A stretch of DNA of 64,000 nucleotides, taken from a virus. Within the stretch, counting starts at the first letter, position 1. Every line of letters starts with the position of its first letter. Positions 58,868-64,000 of the stretch are shown piece by piece. Both the position numbers and the translations under genes were made by a program. The notes below the pieces were generated by a model that saw only the letters and a program-made list of their open reading frames with translations, made no database searches and was not told where the DNA came from. The stretch spans positions 1 to 64,000 of the IMG/VR virus record IMGVR_UViG_3300046514_000672. One strand, 5' to 3'.

Positions 58868-59239
58868 ACAATTTCCCTTTCACGCCCACCAACCCACATC
58901 ACCAGCCCCAGGGGGGGCCTAACCATATAAATATAGGTTTCGTGTCAAGATAACTAACTAGCAGAATAGGGGTTGTAAGATATGGACAGAGCTTTCCCGG
59001 CCTTTAGTCGTTGTTGCAAACAAAGGTAGACAACGGGCATAGGTCTCAGTGTCCAAATCTCCCCCTTGTCTAAACCGCATTTCGACATCCCCTCTCCTGC
59101 AAAAGCTATCAAAACTCTCTGTCCATATCTCTATGTACCTAATATACCATAGAATTAGAGAGATTATGACATCTGTCTAATCCCCCTACTGTAACTGGGG
59201 TTCAGGGTGGGTATACACTTTTACACCCCTGTATAGGTG
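58868..59239. other. Structured intergenic region, possible origin or control RNA
   Basis: A 372-base gap without supported genes. From right to left on the minus strand it contains a hairpin near the 59240 gene end (CAGGG/CCCTG around 59195-59229), the large inverted repeat described separately (58978-59130), a 6-bp hairpin CGTTGT/ACAACG inside it (59009-59035), and a TTGACA box (minus, 58948-58943) with the AT-rich element CTAACCATATAAATATAGG (58919-58937). It precedes the helicase gene, so control of replication is plausible. Confidence 0.55.
58978..59130. repeat. 14-bp perfect inverted repeat enclosing 125 bases
   Basis: AGATATGGACAGAG (58978-58991) is exactly complementary in reverse to CTCTGTCCATATCT (59117-59130). 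Together with the inner 6-bp hairpin (59009-59014/59030-59035) it could fold into one long-armed structure as RNA or extrude in DNA. It is the longest perfect inverted repeat I found in non-coding sequence here. Confidence 0.7.
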
Positions 59240-59671
59240 TTAATTGAGGTTGAGGAACTTTAATGAGTCGGAAGGTGGGCCGATTGCCGCATCCATAGAG
59301 TCTAACTCAACCTTCAATACTATCGGTGGAATCCCCATAGTCGCCCCCAGCTTGTCGAACACCTGTCGTAGGCGTTTCCTTCCTTGCCCTGCCTTGGCCG
59401 CTGCGGCGAGCTTGGCGCGGCTGAACATGAATCCCCCTAGTGTCCCGGCTAGTCGTTTAGGGATCGCTCCTGCCCCCGCCAGCGCCTCAGCGGCGCGGGA
59501 TATAGCCACCTGCCCAGCATAGTCCACATCATTCTCTTCTCCAGGCTTCAGGAAGGTAATCCCCTGCGCCACAACCACCCCGTGTTCTAGTACGTCACAT
59601 ACCGTCGCCTGTCGCTGACGGAGACGGTATTCAAACTTCCTTCCTCGAATGTTTAATGGTAGATATGTCAT
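59240..59671 (-). CDS. Hypothetical protein, 143 aa
   Basis: The start overlaps the upstream stop (ATGA). The protein has a strand-rich N terminus (FEYRLRQRQATVCDVLEHG), an Ala/Gly-rich helical middle (ISRAAEALAGAGAIPKRLAG) and a basic segment (QGRKRLRQVFDKLG). It is the last gene of the right-end operon, followed by the structured gap. No family recognised. Confidence 0.65.
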   Translation of the reverse strand: MTYLPLNIRGRKFEYRLRQRQATVCDVLEHGVVVAQGITFLKPGEENDVDYAGQVAISRAAEALAGAGAIPKRLAGTLGGFMFSRAKLAAAAKAGQGRKRLRQVFDKLGATMGIPPIVLKVELDSMDAAIGPPSDSLKFLNLN

Positions 59672-59916
59672 ACAGTTCCTTGTCTCCTTTTCTGTTCTTC
59701 TTTAAACTCCTCAAATGCTGGGAAAGTTCCCCTCTTAGCCATTTCCAAGGCTTCTTGTTTTTCTCTATTTGCTTTTCGCTGGGCGATAGCAACTATACTA
59801 TTATAATCCTGTTCCGCCCCCTGCATACAGGCTTTAGAACAAAATAATGTAGTGTAAACATTTTCATCCGAATAGCCAAATGGCGTTTCACAATAATCAC
59901 AAGTCAAAGTTTGCAT
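59668..59916 (-). CDS. TRASH-like zinc-finger protein, 82 aa
   Basis: Residues 6-30 form a MYM/TRASH-type finger: CDYCETPFGYS, then FCSKACMQG, typical of phage and plasmid zinc proteins. A long charged helix (AIAQRKANREKQEALEMAKR) follows. It overlaps the upstream gene by 13 bases. Likely a protein- or nucleic-acid-binding accessory. Confidence 0.7.
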   Translation of the reverse strand: MQTLTCDYCETPFGYSDENVYTTLFCSKACMQGAEQDYNSIVAIAQRKANREKQEALEMAKRGTFPAFEEFKEEQKRRQGTV

Positions 59917-60020
59917 ATCTCATACTCCTTCGGTACTGGCCCATCCACGCCCTTGATCCAGAACCTTATGTATTCCTCCCCCTCATACAGTTCATAACAC
60001 CCGCCGTAATCAGTGAGCAC
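59904..60020 (-). CDS. Possible short protein, 38-40 aa
   Basis: The frame extends to an ATG at 60161, but its first 45 codons overlap the zinc-ribbon gene in a basic, shadow-like sequence. GTG codons at 60026 and 60020, with GAGGGCGG upstream, are better starts. The unique part (TDYGGCYELYEGEEYIRFW) is coherent and acidic. A coupling peptide is possible. Confidence 0.45.
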   Translation of the reverse strand: MLTDYGGCYELYEGEEYIRFWIKGVDGPVPKEYEICKL

Positions 60021-60216
60021 CTGCACCGCCCTCTTTACAGGCAAGGCAGAATTCCTTATTGCTACTGATACGCACTCTGCATCCTTCACCACCGCAACGT
60101 TTGAAGGTGTTCTTGATGATCTTACTGAGCGCTTGGATACGTAGTTCTTCTTTCGTGCCATAATTATCTGGATTCCTTCTCACTCCTCTTGGATTATTGA
60201 TTGGTTTTCTACGCAT
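60010..60216 (-). CDS. Basic zinc-ribbon protein, 68 aa
   Basis: GGGAGGG lies before the ATG at 60216. The protein has a very basic N terminus (RRKPINNPRGVRRNPDN) and a zinc site with CGGEGC and CLAC near the C terminus. This is typical for small nucleic-acid-binding proteins. Overlaps the DksA-like gene by 8 bases. Confidence 0.65.
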   Translation of the reverse strand: MRRKPINNPRGVRRNPDNYGTKEELRIQALSKIIKNTFKRCGGEGCRVRISSNKEFCLACKEGGAGAH

Positions 60217-60583
60217 GATATCCCTCCCGAACCTCCTGGCATTCACGGCAATATTCACTCTCCGGCACTATCCGTAACCTCGCCATTGGTATCTCTTCTT
60301 CACAATTCGTACATACCCCATACGGAGTCGCCAGTTCCACATCAATATCCTCAAGGAGCAATCTATGTATCGCATAGTTCACCTTCTCAAGGAGTTTGGT
60401 CTCCCGGTTGATCTCCCCCGCGCCCTGTTCACGATTAGCGGCCTGTGTCGCACGATCTAATGGATCTGCTAATCTCTCTACATCTATCCTCTCTGCCCTC
60501 TTCGCCGGGGACAACGATGCTAACAGTCCCGCACGTTTGAGTTTGAGGAGGGTTAGAATCTCCTCGCGTTGTTTGGATGTCAC
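60209..60583 (-). CDS. DksA/TraR-family zinc-finger protein
   Basis: Starts at GTG 60583 with GAGGAG 8 bases upstream. The 124-aa protein has a helical N-terminal coiled coil (KLLEKVNYAIHRLLLEDID preceded by Arg/Glu-rich helices) and a C4 finger: YGVCTNCEEEIPMARLR, then YCRECQE, the DksA/TraR signature. Such proteins enter the RNA polymerase secondary channel and redirect transcription, so this is a candidate regulator of host or phage promoters early in infection. Confidence 0.85.
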   Translation of the reverse strand: MTSKQREEILTLLKLKRAGLLASLSPAKRAERIDVERLADPLDRATQAANREQGAGEINRETKLLEKVNYAIHRLLLEDIDVELATPYGVCTNCEEEIPMARLRIVPESEYCRECQEVREGYHA

Positions 60584-60587
60584 AATT

Positions 60588-60665
60588 TCATCTCCTCTTT
60601 TTCCCTTTCATCCCCTCAATCCCAACCACCATCAATAGGATTAGGATTGTTACTACTATCGTCAA
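60588..60665 (-). CDS. Possible 25-aa membrane peptide
   Basis: A TTG at 60665 overlaps the stop of the upstream gene (TTGA). The peptide has an uninterrupted hydrophobic core (TIVVTILILLMVVGI) and a basic end (MKGKKRR), the positive-inside pattern of a one-pass peptide. A different short frame (60616-60684) occupies part of the same bases, and no ribosome-binding site is seen, so this remains tentative. Confidence 0.3.
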   Translation of the reverse strand: MTIVVTILILLMVVGIEGMKGKKRR

Positions 60666-60814
60666 TTGGTCCTCGGGTAATCATGTTCTGTTCGTTCACC
60701 CTGTCGATATCCTACCGCCGTGCTATGCTGCACCAGATTAATTACGTCCGTAGACAATCCAGGGTTAGCTTCTAATAATCCCTTATACTTACTGAAGAAT
60801 TCTAGTAGTGTCAT
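60662..60814 (-). CDS. Hypothetical protein, 50 aa
   Basis: The ATG at 60814 overlaps the preceding stop, with GGTGGAG upstream. The peptide is helical at first (MTLLEFFSKYKGLLEANPG) and polar and His/Arg-rich later. Without family. Tight coupling supports translation. Confidence 0.5.
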   Translation of the reverse strand: MTLLEFFSKYKGLLEANPGLSTDVINLVQHSTAVGYRQGERTEHDYPRTN

Positions 60815-61032
60815 CACTCCACCGTCCCTGTTGCGATCCTATTCGTAATCCCCAACCCCCTAATCACCGGTATGGCGTCCGCGTGGCGCAATACGTACCT
60901 TTTGTCCTTGCTTAGCCCCTTCAGACGGTATGTAATACCGGACGAATCCACTTCGATAATTATGTTCCTTCCTTGATACTGTACCTCCACCTCGCGTACC
61001 GTTGGTTTCTCTCCCACTAACAGTTTCTTCAT
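60814..61032 (-). CDS. Hypothetical strand-rich protein, 72 aa
   Basis: GGAAGGGAG lies upstream of the ATG at 61032. The strand pattern (VREVEVQYQGRNIIIEVDSSG; ITYRLKGL, then KRYVLRHADAIPVI) suggests a small beta protein. Most of the gene is also open in a second frame (60860-61105). This frame has the more regular protein pattern. Confidence 0.65.
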   Translation of the reverse strand: MKKLLVGEKPTVREVEVQYQGRNIIIEVDSSGITYRLKGLSKDKRYVLRHADAIPVIRGLGITNRIATGTVE

Positions 61033-61105
61033 AGTCCCTATTCTCCCTTCCTAAATCACTACTGAACTCATAATCACTAATCGGGTCCGCCCAGGGATCT
61101 ATCAT
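60860..61105 (-). CDS. Possible overlapping protein, 81 aa
   Basis: Starts at an ATG with a strong GGAGGGAC site and is coupled to the upstream stop (ATGA). The first 24 residues (MIDPWADPISDYEFSSDLG) lie in otherwise empty sequence, but the rest (173 bases) overlaps the 72-aa gene in another frame and is polar and irregular. Either a real overlapping gene or a short leader peptide that runs on. Confidence 0.4.
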   Translation of the reverse strand: MIDPWADPISDYEFSSDLGRENRDYEETVSGRETNGTRGGGTVSRKEHNYRSGFVRYYIPSEGAKQGQKVRIAPRGRHTGD

Positions 61106-61329
61106 CTGTCCCTCCAGATCCTATAATGGTCTTCATCAACTCGCCTAGACACAAAATGTTTAGTGCCGTCTAAATTCCGCCTATGTATACCCCCTGATAA
61201 CTTTCCAGAATTCTTTGCCTTCACTAAGAAACTATCCCCTACCTCCAATTCATCCCAGGGATATTTAGCATTCCTGGGATTCCCCTCTATGGGGATACCC
61301 TTATCTACTTTAATAGAGAACTTGTCCAT
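61102..61329 (-). CDS. Small phage protein of the EVGDSF type, 75 aa
   Basis: The sequence KVDKGIPIEG, then KYPWDELEVGDSFLVKA and FVSRRVDEDHYRIWR, matches a small family common in tailed phages, in which a KYPF/W-x-E(M/L)EVGDSF box is followed by a basic strand. These are thought to be beta-rich regulatory-type proteins, but no function is established. The start overlaps the upstream gene by 20 bases. Confidence 0.7.
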   Translation of the reverse strand: MDKFSIKVDKGIPIEGNPRNAKYPWDELEVGDSFLVKAKNSGKLSGGIHRRNLDGTKHFVSRRVDEDHYRIWRDR

Positions 61330-61594
61330 ATTCCCTCGGCTTTCTATTCCTCACCGCCCACAATCGTTTAGGTCCCTCTTCAAACACCTCCTCCTCAATA
61401 TCCCCTTTCTCCCAGGCCAACCCTGGCGGAATGTATCCAGTTAGATGCTGGATAAGTTCAAGCGGATGCGGGGTTAACTTAGCCGGTGCCTTTCTCCGGT
61501 CTAGGACGATCCTGTACTCATTCCCCTCAGGATCTACCTTCAGATCCGTATAAAACTCACTGGCATTCCCTCTCACGCCTTTAATTACTATCAT
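61310..61594 (-). CDS. Hypothetical protein, 94 aa
   Basis: A mixed strand/helix protein (YRIVLDRRKAPAKLTPHPLE, then LIQHLTGYIPPGLAWEKG) with an acidic centre and basic end. The start overlaps the previous stop (ATGA), and it overlaps the next gene by 20 bases. No family recognised. Confidence 0.6.
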   Translation of the reverse strand: MIVIKGVRGNASEFYTDLKVDPEGNEYRIVLDRRKAPAKLTPHPLELIQHLTGYIPPGLAWEKGDIEEEVFEEGPKRLWAVRNRKPREYGQVLY

Positions 61595-62022
61595 GCTGAT
61601 GCTTCCTTCCCTTTCTGAATATCCCCTCTCACAAACGCAACCTGATGTCCGCCGATAGACACCTTATCCTTCGGCACTTGATATGCCTTTAGTTGGATGC
61701 CATATCTCTCAAAAAGATTCCGCGCCTTTGGTCCGAAGTATTCCTGCGCTTGTCGTTTATTGGCAAATGCAAACACTATATCCTTCTCGCCTTTATTCCC
61801 ATTGGTATAGAACTCATCCCAATTCCGATGATCTGTTACGGCCTTCCACTCATACCAATCACTAAACCCACTCCTAGGTGGAATCTCAACACCGTCCATA
61901 AATGGCACTGGCATATTGTTCCCCTCGAAGTACATCCAATCTCCAAAAGGATATGCACGCCTTAACTTAGGTGCCTGAAACGGCCCAAATCCCTTCTCAT
62001 CTTCATACCTATATACAGTCAT
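61591..62022 (-). CDS. Hypothetical protein, 143 aa
   Basis: AAGGAGAATAG lies before the start. The protein is rich in Phe, Tyr and Trp (WMYFEGNNMPVPFMDGVE; GFSDWYEWKAV) and includes a basic-acidic mix near the end (FANKRQAQEYFGPKARN). It looks globular. No family recognised. Confidence 0.6.
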   Translation of the reverse strand: MTVYRYEDEKGFGPFQAPKLRRAYPFGDWMYFEGNNMPVPFMDGVEIPPRSGFSDWYEWKAVTDHRNWDEFYTNGNKGEKDIVFAFANKRQAQEYFGPKARNLFERYGIQLKAYQVPKDKVSIGGHQVAFVRGDIQKGKEASA

Positions 62023-62078
62023 TGCCTTTCTCTATTCTCCTTATGGTTAGTTACCATTGCCTGATTTGATGACTACCG

Positions 62079-62705
62079 TTAGCCTTTGGATTCAGCTAAT
62101 CTTTTCCACACTCCCCAGGTAATCGCCTGCAACTGATTAGGGATTAGTCCTAACCTCTCCGCAAGTCTAACGTAATGCATTGCGTACCAGGGATACTCCC
62201 CTGGGGTTACTATCGCGTCCTTGTCTGCCGTAGCGCCTCGGTTGCTCCTAGACTCTATAGCAAGTCCTTTAGCATGCCGATCAATCGTTACCACCCCTAT
62301 ATATTCAGGGTCTAATATGTTCTGGTAGAAACTCTTGGTTTTATTCCCTCCCAGGACATCCATAGGAATCTCACCGTTGAGAATACGAATTGCCTTAGTG
62401 ATATTCCCCATGCCATAACTACCTACCATTGGCACGTTATCTATCTTCCATCCATCGATCAAACGTTCAGCATCTAATAGATTCCTTCCCCATTCATTCC
62501 CAGGGGACAGCGCGGCCACTACCCCTATCACATGCGGTAGTGGTACCTCTTGTCTCTCTGCTATGATCTGGCATGCGCTATTCGCATCACGATACCAGAA
62601 CATACCGATATCTCTCTCTTGGTCTGTTGCTTGAGAGAGGACAGAGAGAATATTCCTCTCTATCCTCTTTGACCATCCTTTATGCTTGGTAGCTTTGTTC
62701 GCCAT
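62079..62705 (-). CDS. Conserved-type phage protein with AALSP and VTIDRHA motifs
   Basis: From ATG 62705 (ATG 62717 and TTG 62747 are possible) the protein has about 208 aa. It shows motifs of a widespread phage family: FWYRDANSACQIIAER, VVAALSPGNEWGRNLLDAE, LGGNKTKSFYQNIL, GVVTIDRHAKGLA and LQAITWGVWKRL. The helical build and the Asp-containing VTIDRHA segment recall HhH-GPD DNA glycosylases, but this is only a resemblance. No function is established. It overlaps the next gene, which argues for the shorter starts. Confidence 0.65.
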   Translation of the reverse strand: MANKATKHKGWSKRIERNILSVLSQATDQERDIGMFWYRDANSACQIIAERQEVPLPHVIGVVAALSPGNEWGRNLLDAERLIDGWKIDNVPMVGSYGMGNITKAIRILNGEIPMDVLGGNKTKSFYQNILDPEYIGVVTIDRHAKGLAIESRSNRGATADKDAIVTPGEYPWYAMHYVRLAERLGLIPNQLQAITWGVWKRLAESKG

Positions 62706-62907
62706 AGGGGGTATCATTACCTCCTCTCTTAGCGTTAGCCCCTGCAATTGCTGGATTCAGTACCCAATCATTGGTACTGGCATCATACCAAAGGATCGCG
62801 GTTTCGCCATTGCTGGCATAGATAACCCGATGCCGTAAGGGTCCATATTGTTTCTGGACCTTACGCACGGCAGAGTTAATTTGTTGTGATGTTGCTCTCA
62901 TTCCCAT
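62680..62907 (-). CDS. Hypothetical protein, 75 aa
   Basis: AGGAGATAACT precedes the ATG at 62907. The protein has a basic N-terminal helix (QQINSAVRKVQKQYGPLR), a strand-like middle (HRVIYASNGETAILWYD) and a polar end. It ends within the start region of the AALSP-type gene. No family recognised. Confidence 0.6.
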   Translation of the reverse strand: MGMRATSQQINSAVRKVQKQYGPLRHRVIYASNGETAILWYDASTNDWVLNPAIAGANAKRGGNDTPYGEQSYQA

Positions 62908-62919
62908 AGTTATCTCCTG

Positions 62920-63345
62920 TTACCTCTGATCATGTTTCAACTCGTGCAGGTGTACCCGCAGGAATTCTTCCCTTTCCTGATCCATCGGTTCAGGATAGCT
63001 CTCGACAAAATCACTACTCACCACTTCAGTAGTGCGTAATACACTTTCCTGATCAAACACCTTGCCGATCCATTGGGCATGATCGTTAGCCCTAGTGTTC
63101 ACTACCGCGTGATCATCGCCGATCAGGGGGTACGCCTCTAGTACCTCAATCACCACGCTAGGCTCACGTACAAACTTCCCCTTGTCATTCGTCCATCCAC
63201 CCTCACTCTTAGTGAGTGTGAATCCGCCATATACCTTTGCAGTCCGTTCAAGTACCGTCTCTAATCTCTCATCCACATTCGTGATATGGAACCCCTGGCC
63301 GGTAACTCCTGTCCCCAGGTAGAATCTAAACCTATTCGATAGCAT
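62920..63345 (-). CDS. DUF3574-like hypothetical protein, about 141 aa
   Basis: ATG 63345 is preferred (AAAGGAC about 11 bases upstream); a TTG at 63408 would add 21 residues. The pattern FYLGTGVTGQGFHIT, LETVLERTAKVYGGFTL, EGGWTNDKGKFVREPSVVIEVL resembles the small ferredoxin-like DUF3574 fold (long-range Gly-Trp then REPS). No function is known. The end is acidic and His-rich. Confidence 0.5.
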   Translation of the reverse strand: MLSNRFRFYLGTGVTGQGFHITNVDERLETVLERTAKVYGGFTLTKSEGGWTNDKGKFVREPSVVIEVLEAYPLIGDDHAVVNTRANDHAQWIGKVFDQESVLRTTEVVSSDFVESYPEPMDQEREEFLRVHLHELKHDQR

Positions 63346-63448
63346 ACTGTATTTGTGTCCTTTGTTGGGAAGATATCCCAGAAAAGGGACTAGCAGATTG
63401 ACCGCCAATGTCCCCTTCCCGCGAAATCCTAGAAGGAGGTTACAGGAC

Positions 63449-63682
63449 TCACTTGGTTATATTCGATGCGATGGTTTCCTCCTTCGATTCACCCTTTATC
63501 ACATGCCTAGGGTGTAGCCATATACTCCCACCAGTTACGGCAGAAACTACGTAATCATCCAAGTGCCATAGGTCCACGCGATTATCTATGATCCCTGCCG
63601 TATCTGGCACTACACGGTCATTGAAATGCTTAGGAATGATCGGACGTACTCCTGTGATGGAACACCACTCTCTAAGGGTCAT
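63449..63682 (-). CDS. Hypothetical protein, 77 aa
   Basis: The start overlaps the upstream stop (ATGA) and AGGAGGTG lies before it. The protein begins REWCSITGVRPI and continues with strand-rich sequence (NRVDLWHLDDYVVSAV). It may be a small beta protein. No family recognised. Confidence 0.55.
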   Translation of the reverse strand: MTLREWCSITGVRPIIPKHFNDRVVPDTAGIIDNRVDLWHLDDYVVSAVTGGSIWLHPRHVIKGESKEETIASNITK

Positions 63683-63813
63683 TCGAACACCTCCTTAGAC
63701 TTCTTTCTGTCTCTCTTGTTCCATTCCATACCGCATTGGATACACCTGAACCATTTGAGGAGTCCTAGTGTCCCTAGTAGTGAACATTGACCACCACATA
63801 GTTTGCACGTCAT
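63679..63813 (-). CDS. Zinc-ribbon miniprotein, 44 aa
   Basis: Starts inside the stop of the gene above (ATGA) and ends inside the next start. The product has CKLCGGQC and, after a Leu-rich turn, CIQCGMEW, a typical zinc ribbon, with a very basic end (KRDRKKSK). Similar small ribbons occur at several places in this window. Confidence 0.65.
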   Translation of the reverse strand: MTCKLCGGQCSLLGTLGLLKWFRCIQCGMEWNKRDRKKSKEVFE

Positions 63814-64000
63814 TTGCCTAGGAGTCCTTTCAACTCCGCTTTAACCCTCTTGGCCGTGTCGCCGCGCCATGAGCTTGCATTGCTCAAAAAGTATGCCACA
63901 ATCGACCGTCCCGAGTCCTGAAAGTACGGATCATTGATCGAGTCCAATTCTCTCATGGCATTGAGATATGGTTCGGCAGCATAATTGACTTTCTTCCAAT
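63810..64000 (-). CDS. Phage hypothetical protein, cut by the window end
   Basis: The frame is open from 64000 leftward to the stop at 63810, so only the C-terminal 62 residues are visible. They read WKKVNYAAEPYLNAMREL, then DSGRSIVAYFLSNASSWRGD and KAELKGLLG, a pattern common at the C terminus of a small tailed-phage protein family with no known function. The start lies beyond the window. Confidence 0.65.
   Translation of the reverse strand, partial: WKKVNYAAEPYLNAMRELDSINDPYFQDSGRSIVAYFLSNASSWRGDTAKRVKAELKGLLGK

Noticed and set aside
1-64000. tRNA genes and CRISPR arrays
   Set aside because: I looked for T-loop-like GTTCRA sequences in the gene-free tracts and for regularly spaced repeats. 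The few TTCGAA sites have no cloverleaf around them, and no repeat-spacer pattern is present. A covariance-model scan would be decisive.

Overview
This window looks like most of a tailed-phage (Caudoviricetes) genome, seen as a free contig. It has a large terminase, portal, major capsid protein, connector and tail genes and a phage replication set. I see no integrase, no excisionase, no bacterial housekeeping genes, no rRNA or tRNA and no CRISPR. The left end opens in non-coding sequence and the right end cuts a gene, so the window is probably incomplete. There is no recognisable tape-measure gene. A very large nozzle/hub-like protein and two or three long internal, ejection-type proteins favour a short-tailed (podovirus-like) particle. 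Classical signal peptides and a twin-arginine signal on several products suggest a Gram-negative host. This is an inference; the species cannot be told from sequence alone.

Layout. Bases 1-43664 read rightward and bases 43661-64000 read leftward; the two blocks converge with a 4-base overlap. The rightward block begins with a dense run of small accessory genes (319-7216): an HNH-like protein with a possible leaderless promoter, two papain-fold (C39-like and NlpC/P60-like) proteins that are the best lysis candidates, a one-helix membrane peptide, a Tad2-like (DUF2829) putative anti-Thoeris protein, a SprT-like metalloprotein, a metallophosphoesterase, HTH proteins, a HAD 5'-nucleotidase and a dATP/dGTP-diphosphohydrolase-like protein. 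Next come packaging and head genes: putative small terminase, TerL, portal, a string of tiny head-associated proteins, putative scaffold, major capsid protein and decoration proteins. The capsid gene sits behind a terminator-like hairpin, a promoter and a structured leader. Connector and tail genes follow (18486-27377), then a cassette of large fibre/adhesin-like proteins (21106-23049 and 27379-37660), then a repeat fibre and putative internal virion proteins (37660-43664).

The leftward block holds replication and recombination functions. In transcription order from the right end these are small regulatory or zinc-ribbon proteins, a DksA/TraR-like protein, an AAA/RecA-fold helicase-type ATPase, a Cas4/RecB-like nuclease, a ParB-like protein, a RecA-fold ATPase, an SSB-like protein, an HTH protein, a PIF1/RecD-like helicase and a DNA polymerase I that carries an N-terminal family-4 uracil-DNA glycosylase domain. 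Genes are tightly coupled, mostly by ATGA or TAATG overlaps. At least seven real genes are shorter than 60 codons.

Most unusual points: (1) five fibre-like proteins begin with signal peptides and carry paired cysteines, as if exported; (2) the RecA-fold ATPase begins with a peptide copied from the DNA polymerase I fold; (3) two non-coding tracts (51650-51938 and 58978-59130) and the capsid leader show strong nested base pairing; (4) more than ten tiny Cys-pair zinc-ribbon proteins are scattered over both blocks; (5) a Tad2-like anti-defence gene is present.
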